From Acanthaster planci (taxonomy: Eukaryota > Echinodermata > Asteroidea > Valvatida > Acanthasteridae), in contig NW_019091405.1 of assembly GCF_001949145.1 (NCBI RefSeq), positions 1,080,413 to 1,144,412 of the forward strand: a DNA stretch of 64,000 bases, written 5' to 3'. The notes beneath the pieces were generated by a model. The model searched no databases and was not told where the DNA came from. It saw nothing but the letters and a program-made list of their open reading frames with translations. Positions 47,401 to 59,400 of the stretch are shown piece after piece; positions within the stretch are counted from its first letter, which is position 1; each line of letters begins with the position of its first letter. The translations under genes and the position numbers were made by a program.

Positions 47401-50400
47401 CATTGGGCTTATTTTGCTCTTTTAGTTTCCCTATCTATTGATCTTTATTCAATTACTTAGCTTCAATGTACTATTTTGTTAACGGTTGTATTACCTTCAT
47501 TATTTCCTGTATTGTCTTTTATACAGGGGTGTGAGTGGCCAGTTAAAATCAAAGCTCTCAATAAGCTGAAATGTAAGAAGTTCAAATACGTTTGGACAAA
47601 AAAGGCGGAAATTCAGGGTCAACATCTGAACAAAAAAAACCTTAAATCAGCTAAAAAGCTGAATTCTCACACACCCCTGTTTATATTAATCCACTTGTTT
47701 GGTTTATTGGAAAGCTCAAAATAAATGTCTATGGAATTTATTGAATGAATTCTATTAACAAAAAGATAACTTTAATAAATCTCCATAATGTGCAATCTGG
47801 GACAAATTCTATTCACCTGCTTAGTAGGCAATATTACAAACCAAAAATCAGTTGGTAACCAGTCAGGGGCGGTGCACATTTAAAGGGCACTTTGGATGGT
47901 AACCTGTTTTCTTGGGAAGCAAATATTTTCTGGGCTGAGCAAGTTTTTGACCTGAGTTCCTCACATCTAGCACTATGACACAGGTTAGCCAGAGCTGTTG
48001 CTGAGAAAATATAGGAGCGTTTGATAAGTTGAGGATTTGCAGTAACATTACGCAAAAATATCTTTCTTTTCTGGAAAGACCCAGAGGGTACTCAAAGTTT
48101 ACTGACAACAGACAGAGGAATGACATACATTGTACATGGTACAAAGTAGTCTGGAGGGAGCCCTGGAACAAGGGTCAAACAATGTTGGTGGCTAAATCAA
48201 GGGGATATCAAATTTATCCACTGACCATGCATATACATGTACATGTAGGCAGTGAATAGTCTTTTTGGACCACCAATTTAGCTTCCAAAGCAGAGCGCCT
48301 ATCATTCATGAAGTGCTTTGAGGATCGGGCTGCATTATGCAGACTGGCTAGCACGCACGGGGCAGTGACGTCTGCAAAAGCAATGAAGTTACTTGCTTAC
48401 GCAATCCTCCACTCCGACTTCTGGACTGTGAAATACCCTGGTGGACTGCAAAGGTCCATGTAGCCTACTCCACGGAAATGCCTGATGTGCATGGACAAAT
48501 CAAAAGGGATGCAGCCATTTACCCAAGTGGAGTAGCCCAGTGTGGAGGAGGGAAATCAGACTGGGTTTGTTTCCGACATGTGTAACATTGCCAGGTGTAC
48601 AACCCAGCTGAAGAGGTGGGCTCACATGCAGCCCAGGGGCCAGTATGGAACCCTCCTGGAAAATGTAGGTGGTTGCAAAAGTGGGTCATCGGGTGAATTC
48701 CAAGCCAATCCTCTTCCTTCGGAAGCGGTATTCAATGTGGCCTTCTTGCAATGGCTACGATGTTCTTTTGACGACTTCCTCTGTTGAAGTCTTGCATGCA
48801 TTTTTCATCTGGCTAATACTGGTACGTTCCAAACCAAAAACCTACAGCCATCCACATTACTTCTGGAGTAGCAGATTTCAGTTTCTAATGTGATGGTGGT
48901 TACCAAATTTGAAACCCCAGCCGCTGAAACAATTTGCACACAGCACAAGAGCACCTACAATTCTATTTCACCATGACCTATTTCAGGCCTCAACCATCTA
49001 AACCTGTACACATAACAAACCAAGTCACTCTTCCAAAAACCCGATTGAATCAGATACAGAGAACATTTTTTAACACTGGGCTTTCCTGCTCAAACAATGA
49101 ATGGCTGGGAACAGGAAATGACTTCAGAAAAGGTGAGACAACTGGAAACCAACTTTTGCCATTTTAGAAAGTTAGAACCTTAGCCTCATAGGAACTTCAC
49201 ATCGGTAGGTATCAGCGACGCAACTATGACAGAAGGAATAATGGATGGGACTCTGGTTCTGGAACAAGTGACTAATGGTTAATTTATTCATTTTATTTGT
49301 GGTGACCACAAACATGCAGGCAGCTTTGATGAGGCATTCGTGTCCAAATGACCCAACGCATCAGTTGTAACAACCAGTTAATCTGTGTCTCTAGGCCCTC
49401 CAGCACAGGTAGCATAAAATGAAGGATTGTGGATGCAGGATCAGGTTTAAATTAAGTATTATGGGGAATACTGTGCTGGAATACTGCTAGAAAATTTCAT
49501 GAGATGAGGTAGAAATCAAACCAGTCATCACTCACAAGAAACGCCCGACCTTGTAGGCAACCTTGACCAAAATTATTCCTGAGCTCAGTATCACTTGACA
49601 CCAGCCCTCTGTTTGAGGACAATGTCGGCCTGAAAATTCTGGACACCAAATTTTTCACAACAAAAGCTTGACAAGTTATGAAAGAAAAAAATACACAGAG
49701 ACAACATAAATGTTTTGTTATAAACACCAATGAAGTGAAAGACTTGTATCATTTGAAGGTGTCCATGGTGGACATTGAAATGTCTTTTCATTCGCTACTA
49801 CACAAGATTTTGTGACAAGACAATGGTCTGCATGAGAAGCAGAATAAAAGGAAATTTCATATGACCAGTGGTAGTGTCAAGGTATTCTTCTACAAAGAAC
49901 TTAACTTAGGCCATGTTGACACAAATCTGCTACATGCACTTTTGCTGCAGGCAGGCTCATTTTGCCCAAAAGTTTTGGGCCGCCTCTTGCCTGTCAGCAC
50001 CTGGGAGAAACCCTGCATTGTATCCTTTCCCAGTGGGAACAAGAGAGGGCGTGCTTTTACATAGCAACAGCAGTCCTTCGGTTGGAACTCCACACTAGCA
50101 CAGACAGGTTTATGTGCACAGGCCAGGCACACACAAAGCACACTTGATCGACATCTGTTTGAATGTATACCGTCGTTGCCTGTGTACAAGTCTACGTGAT
50201 GCGTGCATGAAGCCAGTTGAAAACTTCCCACCAGCTTTTCCTTCCCCTGTGAGGATGCACTTCAATTCTGCGGATATCGGCACCAACCAACCCACCCCTC
50301 CCTCCCGATAAACCTACCTGTTTCTTTGTCTCTGCTCTCCCCACCGTGCGCCACTGCGCTCCCTTCGCCGGAGTGGTGCCGCTGGTGGTGTAAGCTGGTG

Positions 50401-53400
50401 GCAGTGTTGCTGCAGCCCGGCTGGGCCCCCTCTGGCAGGCCTGCGACGGTGGCGGAGGTGGTGGAGGAGACCGGGCGGGCCATGACGTCACCCACGTGCT
50501 TGTAGCTGACAGGGCTGCAGCTGGTACCCAGGAAGATGCTGGCCGACTTGTTCTGCTTGGTGTAGGTAGTCAGGAGTTCCTCCAGCTCGCTCTCCCTGTT
50601 GGCATTGGGAGGACAAGTGCAATTCTTGTGAGGAATTACTAAGCCAACAACTTTCAATCTGTGACCGGACCCAAGCAAAATGAGTCGCAAGTCACCAGAG
50701 ATACTTTAGAGCTGTCCTGTAACAAGCCGGAATGAATCCAACCCCACAGCATTTTGTCCAATATTGTCACATCATTTTTTTCCTTTGCCAAATCTGCAGA
50801 AGTTATTCAGTAATGTCTTGAGGCTGACACCGATTTTGTGAAAATGAGACCAACAGTTCAGGCAAAACTGCATTTTTTGGGAGCAAGTCCGTGAATAATG
50901 TACACTTTTCCAACTGAAGTGCTCAATGGCGCACAAGCTGACATGCAAAAGGTTATGAACTTCAAACGACTGGGACAACAAAACCATATCGGATTGAATG
51001 GAAACTTCACAGATGTACTCATAACGAGTGTTTTAGTTTCAAAAAGATTGCTCGTATGATATCAGAGTTCCTTAAAGGTGGATTCTGCATCCCTTGCCCA
51101 CCCCCCCCACGAGATGGGCCAAAAAGCCTGGCATCCTAGGGTTAAAGGCCTTGACAAGAATCTTTTCTTCTTCCTCAGAGTCGAGAAGCACCAGCATAGA
51201 AACTCAGCAGGATATTTACTAAAAACTCTTCCCCGGTGAGTTCAGCTAACTTCCCGGAGGGACAGTGGACATGAGAATAAACCTTTTAGAAGCATTGCGG
51301 ACACAATAGGAGGGCGCTATTTGAAGTGGGTAAGTTTGGAGTGAACACAAAAGATTTTCGAATCAAACAGTGCCCTCCTGTTGTGTCCGCCATGCTTCTA
51401 AAAGGCTAATGAGACGAGTGCTTACGTGGCAATGGTGGTGAATTGGCTGAAGCGATCCTCGGTGGGGTCATTCTCTTTGTCCTTGGTAGGGTTACCTAGC
51501 TTCTGGTCCATCTTCCTGCGTAAGTCCATCTGTTCTGTCTCCTGGAAATATCCAACAATTTACAATTCTATTTGTGGTCTTGATGAATACAACCGAACTG
51601 TTTTTATTACACGTTTTTAACAATTTTTATACCCATGACACCTGAATACTCAGCAATTAATAATTCATTTATAAACCTTCAATTTCATACAGTTTTGTTC
51701 AAATGGGCCGTGTACTGAAGACATTAAACTATGACACGTTTGGGCTGAAAGCATCTAAAGGCGCTTCAGGTAGCTGCCAAATGACCGACATCTGCTCATG
51801 GAAAATAGCCAGAGACTATTAGGGAGTGTCTCAAAAGTTGAAAAAAACCAAAGAATGTTCATTTGCACGTTTCAGTCGGGAATACCCACTGTTCCTTCTG
51901 AATAGAACAGAACAGAATATGTTCCCAAATGGGAACATAGTCTATGTGTAACCAAGCTAACCTAGAAACAGAATGCTCCTAATGGGAACACAGCAAATTC
52001 CCAACTGGTGTACAAAACACACCAGGTTCATGAAGAAGCATTCCCATCCAAATGGAGTACCAAAGTGTTCCGTCATTTGGAACAAAGGAAGTGTAGCACA
52101 CGCCTGTGTTGGTTCACACGCTCGTTCTCACCCTAATGCCTTTTCCAAACAGAATTGTGCGCGTGATGTATTCACTTATTTACTCTATAGGAACAATCCG
52201 AGCTTTGGACACACATTTTTTCTTTTTCAGCTCACAAGCCCTGGTGGGAATTTGAGATTGGCCCAACTAAGACAGCTACATTAAGTAGGTTGACTGATTT
52301 GTTCCCACAGATTTTAAAAGAGGAGGACCAAGTAGCCTCAAAGTGACAGCTCCTACCTTGCCGTTTCAGGGACCGTCTTATCGCATAGTAAGCATTGTTA
52401 CACACTCAGGGAGTGTCCTAAACTGACATGTAGGTAACGTTGGGCATTGTTACTGCTTGACATTACTGCATCAAGTTTTAAATGGGAAAAACTTTTCTTC
52501 AGTGAAGAAAGTAACAATTTCTGCCCCACTTATGGCCAGTCTTGTATTCTGGTACCTGCCTTTCACCACACGAGGGCCTAAGATAAGATAAAAACAGGTG
52601 TACGGATGCCAGACAACAAAAGGCCAATTACTATGCTCTTTGCCCTTGGCCACATGACTTCTGAAGGAACACTGGAGCATCTTAAATGTGATTAATTGAA
52701 AAAAATCCATTTTCAACGAAGCACAGTCTCATTTTGCGTGATCAGGAGGGTAATTCCAAAAATTAGGGTCCAAAAGTGTGACATTTTTGTGTCCCTGTTA
52801 CATCTGACCTTTGTTATTTGACACGGGATTATCACCAGAATTAATTTCAAACCATTAGTATTTGTTTTGTAGGTAATAAGAATTAATTCAATACTCTTGG
52901 AAATTAGAAAATGTGTTCTGAACTTACAAAATCATATGTCAGATGTGACAGGCACACACAAAAAAATGGACCCCTAATTTCTGGAATTACCCACGAACCA
53001 TGTTTTATTCTCACAGAGATACTTTAAACTACGTAACAAAAACTGTTTGAAAGAACAACTTCAAACAGCAAGTATACCACTCGCCAGCTGAGAAAACTCT
53101 GCCAGAGAGGCCAATCAGGCATTTTCTCATAAAGATAGGGGGTCTCTACAACTGAGAAAACCCGGCAGCAAGCCAAAGAGGCAAAGAGAATCAGCCAGGA
53201 TTGGCCACTATGCACATGAGAAGTCACGCCGACTCGGACTACTCAACCCTTGATAGCCTTACTCATCTGCGAGTGTCAATCTATAAAAGCAACATGCCTT
53301 GTTGTAAATCTGGACAAAGTCCACCAGCTGCTTGGCCAGGACTCTTCTCCTGTCGTGGGCGGGCAGCTTCCTGCTAGGCACGATGACTTTGAACGGCTGC

Positions 53401-56400
53401 TGCAGGTTGCCTGCGGCTCTCTTCAGGAATCGCAAAACCAGGTCCTGGAAAGAAAAAAGCAAAAATGGCTCAAAACTATCACTCACTCCTGTCCATGCCA
53501 TTTCTATCCCATGTGGAAGTTGTCCCTGACAAGCGAGGGTGCTGTTTTCTGTGATGACAATCGGGGAATGACACCGCTTAGATTTGGATTTTCCTGTTGA
53601 ATATGTTAACCTAGAAGTTGCTTACTGAAATCACTTCTGAGAAAGGGTTGACTGCAGGCATATTACCATGTACTCAATCTATTACCTCAAAAAAAGAAAA
53701 TTCAGAACATATCAAAATTTGAAGTTCTGTGTACTCAAATGAAACATTGGAAGTTTCTCAACAGTGTGACATCACGGTCTTGCTCATGAATATGGTTAAT
53801 TCACATTAAAGCCACACAGGCACCAAAACACCGTTTACAATAGCAAGAGGAAGAGAAACACAGGTACTTATTCAAAAGTTGCATGAAAAAGTTACATTGC
53901 ATCGACCCGTTAAGTTGAACCTCCCACTAATTGCATCGACCCATTAAGTTGAACCTCCCACTAAAGTCGGGTAGACCTTGACACCTTACCAACGGCATAC
54001 TCTTGTGACTTTCTACTCAAGGAAACATTTTTTTTAAGTGTTTTTTTTTCAGTCCTTACCATTTGTTCATCATTCTGGGCAGATTCCTCCAGTAGCTCGG
54101 GTGGTTTGTGCGTTTCATCCAGTAACCTCTGCTGCACCCGCAAGAGGTAAGTGGCAAATGCCAGCCTCGCTTGCAGCTTCCTGGAAAACGAAAACAGTTA
54201 GGGCAAACTAAAACAAATTTTCATTTGAGAGTCTGTCCAATTCAATTGACAGTAAGGTAAACTCTTCATTTGAGGAACATGAGAAAAGCAAGGGGTGTAG
54301 GAAAATGGAATTCATGCAGAATGCCTACCTTAATGACATCTCAAAAATTAAATTTGCTACACAGAAGCATCTTTAAAATATGACTGGATTCAAGTTGAAT
54401 GAATTCCGATGTTTACTTTATTCCAATTGAGTACAGCATTGCTGTTACAAACACCACTACGCGGAACAATTGGGCCAACCAAACATGCCTTGTAAGTGTG
54501 ACTCTGATGTAGAAAATCTTGCATTATTGATACAAGGATTCTTCCCTTGAAAAAAAATCATTGAAGCAGAAATTAAGCGCACAAACAGACAGACTTTTCC
54601 AATTTAACTCCAAGAAATCTTCATTACGTATTTTGATAGTTTCGATCGTTTTCAACAACAGTTGTAAACTTATGGTGCCCCACTGCAACTCAAGTACTGT
54701 AGAATGGTTTCCAGCACATCTATTACAATTCAATTTTAGTGACAGGAACCAGTGTAACTAGACGGTATGTCACATGTGATTTTTAAGCAATGACTCAAGG
54801 AAAATTCATGGGAAACTTGATTTTGTTTTGCAATTGACTCCACTGCTAAAAACCTGAAAAAAGGTAATGAACATACATTGTACATTGAAGAAATTCATGA
54901 ATTTCAGTGACATTTATGTTTAATTTGACTTTTTTTGCATTGGAAGAGTTGGCTCATATCCTTACACAGAAACACTCATGAGGCAGGCCACCGCACATTT
55001 GAAAATGCTTGACCGAGTGCATCTGTGCTGACAAATTGCTATAATGACCCCTACAACAAGCCTATTGTGTGGACTCTGCCATGTTGGTTATAGCAGCATT
55101 GTACTGTATGTCAAAGGCTACTGCAACTCCTTTGGAAAATTTAACCAAGTTTCATGTTGAATGCAACTCACGAAATGTCGCCCCCGCTATTCATGATCTC
55201 AGGCACGTTGATGCTCTCCCTGATCTCCTTGGCCGAGGGCTGCTTCTGCACCTCCAGCACCATCCGGGCCCCCTTGTTGTCCTTGCTACCAGCAGGTGGT
55301 GCCACAGGAGGCTTCCCCGAAGGATTGATCCTGCCCTTTCCACCGTCCTGCTGTGTCCCACTTCTGCCACCGTCCTGCTGGGCCTTCCCACTGGCCAAGG
55401 AGCTCTGGCTGGAAGTGACCGAGGAGGAACCGGGCTTGTGGCCTGTTGGCTGTGAGGACCGACTGTGAACAGCCTGGGCACTGGACTTTTGAGTGTCTTC
55501 AAGCTTGCCTTGGACCAGAGGTTCTCTCTCCTGCCGTTCACTTTTGACTGCACTGCGCATCACACCAGCTTACAGGGATAGAGCAAAGAACATAAGAGTT
55601 CAGATGTACAACTGTCTGTAACTGGAGCAGCTGAAGGGTTAGCACTGGAGAAATCTCTTTTCTACCGTCACTGTGTCTTAGAGGATTCTTGCTTGGACAA
55701 TCACTTTGACAGGCTTAACTACTTGACTGCCTCTGGGAGGCAATTACCAATCCTTGGTGGAAATTTTTCCCCAATGAAATCTTGACACTTGGCACAATGT
55801 AATAACTTTTCACCTGAACTACCCATTTGCTCCTGTCAACAAACAACTGACACAAAATGCCATGCTCAAGAACATGGGCATCCCAATATTCCTGAAAGGT
55901 TTGGACAATTTTCAAAGCATCAGCCATTTCCAACTTTTGGCTTCCACCCACATAATTTTTTTCAGGCCTCTGACTCTTGAAATATTCAGCCTCATTGGGA
56001 GTCTATTTTCTGCTCATACCATATCGTCAGTATGACTCAAAACCAAAACTCGGGCCTCCAACTTGCTTCACACATTTAATACTGCCAATAAATGGTTTCC
56101 AATCAAGGACCAAGTCGAAGCTCCAGACAGGGCAGAGGTCTGGTGAATGGTATCTAGACACCAGCTTGTTTGGAAAAGCATCTGATGCAGCAGGTTGTCA
56201 GACTTCAAAGCAAATGGTACTGACAGGGACAGATCTAGCAGGTTGTTATCCCCAGCGAATAAAATTGTGACCTGTTCAGTGAAAATGAGTCATGAGGCGA
56301 TTTCTAAGTAGGAGCAAGCAAAGCTCCTTGTTTTATAAGCATTACTCCTTTTAATATCCTAATGAAAATGGACACTGTGGTGGGTGAACATGTTGATAAC

Positions 56401-59400
56401 TTTAAGGGTTCCTGCTGACTCCCACAGTCAAAGACACTTTTACAAAGCCATGGTTCATGTTGAAAACGGTGAAAAATCACTTATAGGTGTTCATTGCATC
56501 CATGGTCGGAAGTGTTCTGAATGTATTTGGACCTAACCCTAGCTCCGGACAACAAGAACGGATCACGGATAGGATGCAGCCCACTGTACAGCAACAGCAG
56601 TTTTGCTTGTAACCACGTAGTTGCCGTCTTCAACCTTGCAGCACTCCGATTTCTTCTGAAATAATGGCAGGGGCTCACATGGGAGATCCCTACTACAGTG
56701 AAGGGTCTCTGAGAAGGTTTAAAAAATGGCCTGGGCAGTCACTTGATGGAACAGTGGTGGGAAAACTACGTACACACTGCAACTGTTTCATCATTCACAG
56801 GGGGTTGCATGAGCAATGCTGACACCCTGGATTGGAACATTTAGCAAAAATCACCACGCCAATGCGCTGATCAATGTGTATGATGATAAATTGGTAATCC
56901 TCATACATTGCCCTGTCCTCCCGTAACCTCATGGCTGATGTTGCTTTAGTGTGTACTTGGTCGGAATCATCATATGGAACCTCTTTTGACCCACTGGGAG
57001 TGATAACGGTGACAAACTTGTGACCTGATATCTTTCCAGCACTGCCTAACCCTCTCCATTGGTTGTTGAACACAGATTGGTCTTTGCCTACCAGTGCTCT
57101 GGAGGTGGGTTGGTCTGTTTGTGGTGTTTTTTTTTTTAGGGGGGGCTGACTTTCCACATGGTGAAGTCACACTCTCAACGGACCTTTAAGGGACAAACCG
57201 CAGTGACAGCATGTGGCCAAACCGCAAGGATGTTACGGATAAGCTCCCTAATTCACAATGTGCACTATGAATATCAAACCACAGCAACTTACCACTGAAC
57301 ATCCTCTTGAGAGTCGGGTAGCGCTGACGCACTTTGTTGCGCACCTGCTTTCGACCTGACACATTTTCTGTGGTGTCCAACTTCCGTGTGAACTGGCAGA
57401 GGTGCTCCTGGAGCTCCCGGTCTGCTAATTCCTGCAAAATGGTGCTTGTCACTTTCCTGAGGTGAGGCAAAGATCCAATGTACTGCAAAGTTAGCTGACA
57501 GAACACATTCTTTTTTTTATACATTTCATGCTTGGCTAAACAAATTTGGTTCTCTTGGAAGCTGAGCAGGGTTTTGTTCTCCCCTGAACTCGATGACTTT
57601 TCTCTTCAGACCTTGGGAGGCTCAAAGGATACTGATTTCTGAATACACATCGCTGCAGCCTATATGTACTGGACGCACAGCAAGGTCAATATTTAGTTGT
57701 GGGTGATTTAAGAATAACTGATTAGATCAGCCTTTTGTCACATACACGTATTTGTTCATCAGCAGATTCGTCGGCTGCACCACAAAGTGACACGTAAGTT
57801 TTGGTTGTCCTTAAAGTGATATACGGTCCACAGACCTTGTGCAGAGTTTGTGGTGCAGCAACTATCAACAATACGTCAGTTTTGTGACGCAACCAACAGA
57901 CTGATCATGAACCAGTCCAGAAAGGTTTAAGGAGAGGAAAGTAGAAAGTGACAGAGGTCAAGCATGCAGAGTTAATATTAAAGATCAGTCTTGTCATTGT
58001 AACATATAATGGTCATGCATTACAAACAAGTGTAAATGGTAACTCTTTATGAACGAAGAAATAAGCGAGTAAGTTTTGGTTTTTGGGAGATAGTAACCTG
58101 ACAAACAGCTGGACTGAAAAATAACCAGACTGAAAGGTTTTTTTTTCTCTGTTACCATGATCCTAATCACAACATTTTGCCACCACACACAATAGGCTTT
58201 TGCCTTTCATTTAACCAAAAAAAGTTGAGATGTCTGTTTCAAAAATGAGTACAAACAATCCCTCCCAGGGTGACAAAACCTTTTGTGATAAACTTAAAAA
58301 CTTGACATATGAGACAGCTTAACACAAGTCCACTCACATAATACAGAACTGCTGATCAATCATGAAAGTTGAGTAAAAGCATTTCCAAGAAACAAAATTT
58401 AAAACCAATCTACAAAAACAAGGACTCGTACAGTGTTAAATTATTCGCATGCAATGTTACAGAATACAAAGGATTACGTAAATAAATTGCATGCAAAGTT
58501 AAAGTACTTCATGCAGAATCATATCAACTTCATGCAGTATTAAGATGATAAAAGTTAAGAGGAGTTTAGGTTGACTTACTTTGCCCTAGTGAAAAGGCCA
58601 GTGCCTGACGACAAATCGAACATACTGAAAGAGAGTTTTATGAAACACGAACATAGTCAATACCACCAGGGGTCATTTGAACGATGCCTGGGCTGCAACA
58701 TTTTTTTTTCTTTCTGCAAAGCATTGCAATGGTTTGGCACTACTTTGCATGATGACAATTTGCTTTACTAACGGCCTAATGCCCAACACTGTAGTGAAGT
58801 ATTGATGGGGTAAGTTGGCACTCTACAGCTAAGCATGAAATGCAGAGATAATCTTAGAAGATACCTTCAACAGTTTGTACACAAAACACGGCTGCTGTGT
58901 CGATAAAACTCCCGAGGAAAATGAGGGGCAAACTCCACTGCGGTTGACGCTAATTACAATTGTGGCCTTCAGAACTCCAAAAGATCCGGAAAGTGTCTTT
59001 AAGATTTCATTTACATTTCTCAATGTATTTCGCAAGAGACGTGTAACTCGGATGCAATTTCTTCCGTTCTTCCCAATGTGCACTGCAGAATTTAATACCA
59101 ATATTACATACACTGGTACCAATGTGTTGCATGCTTGGACCTGAACAACCTGTTCTGCCGGCACTTGAAAAGTCACTTCGCACCAGATAATCCGTTAAAA
59201 ATCATCATAGCTCAGTTCTTCATTTCCAAACTGTCCAATGGGAAATTCAAATTAAGATTCCACAAGGATGAACTAAAAGTAATAGGTTTGCGGAAACACC
59301 ATGCAAGATATTTTTTCTGTGAGTATGTGTGGTTCTGATAAGGACCAAGGGTACTTTGCATCAGATCAACTATGCATGAGATAAGAGCTCACAATTCTGT

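Larger units (their letters stand above)
38932..50317 (-). other. TTLL5-like intron, 11.4 kb
   Basis: The intron starts with GTAGGT at 50317 and ends with CACAG at 38932. It holds a possible hAT-like terminus near 39294, a ~1.18 kb foldback element (40885-42064), a TTA microsatellite (about 42404-42419), a family A hairpin (44545-44638), a 20-bp perfect palindrome (46681-46700) and a 165-bp hairpin (47074-47240). Elsewhere (for example 42.4-44.5 and 47.3-50.3 kb) I see no exon or repeat that I can support. Confidence 0.75.

Noticed and set aside
55069-55468. Plus-strand ORFs opposite the linker exon
   Set aside because: Antisense shadows of a GC-rich, low-complexity coding exon; L/P-rich composition and no independent signals.
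57293-57431. Shorter version of the basic exon starting after TTTTGCAG
   Set aside because: Gives phase 0 entry, which does not fit the two-base remainder of exon 63450-63388; the acceptor at 57457 restores the frame.
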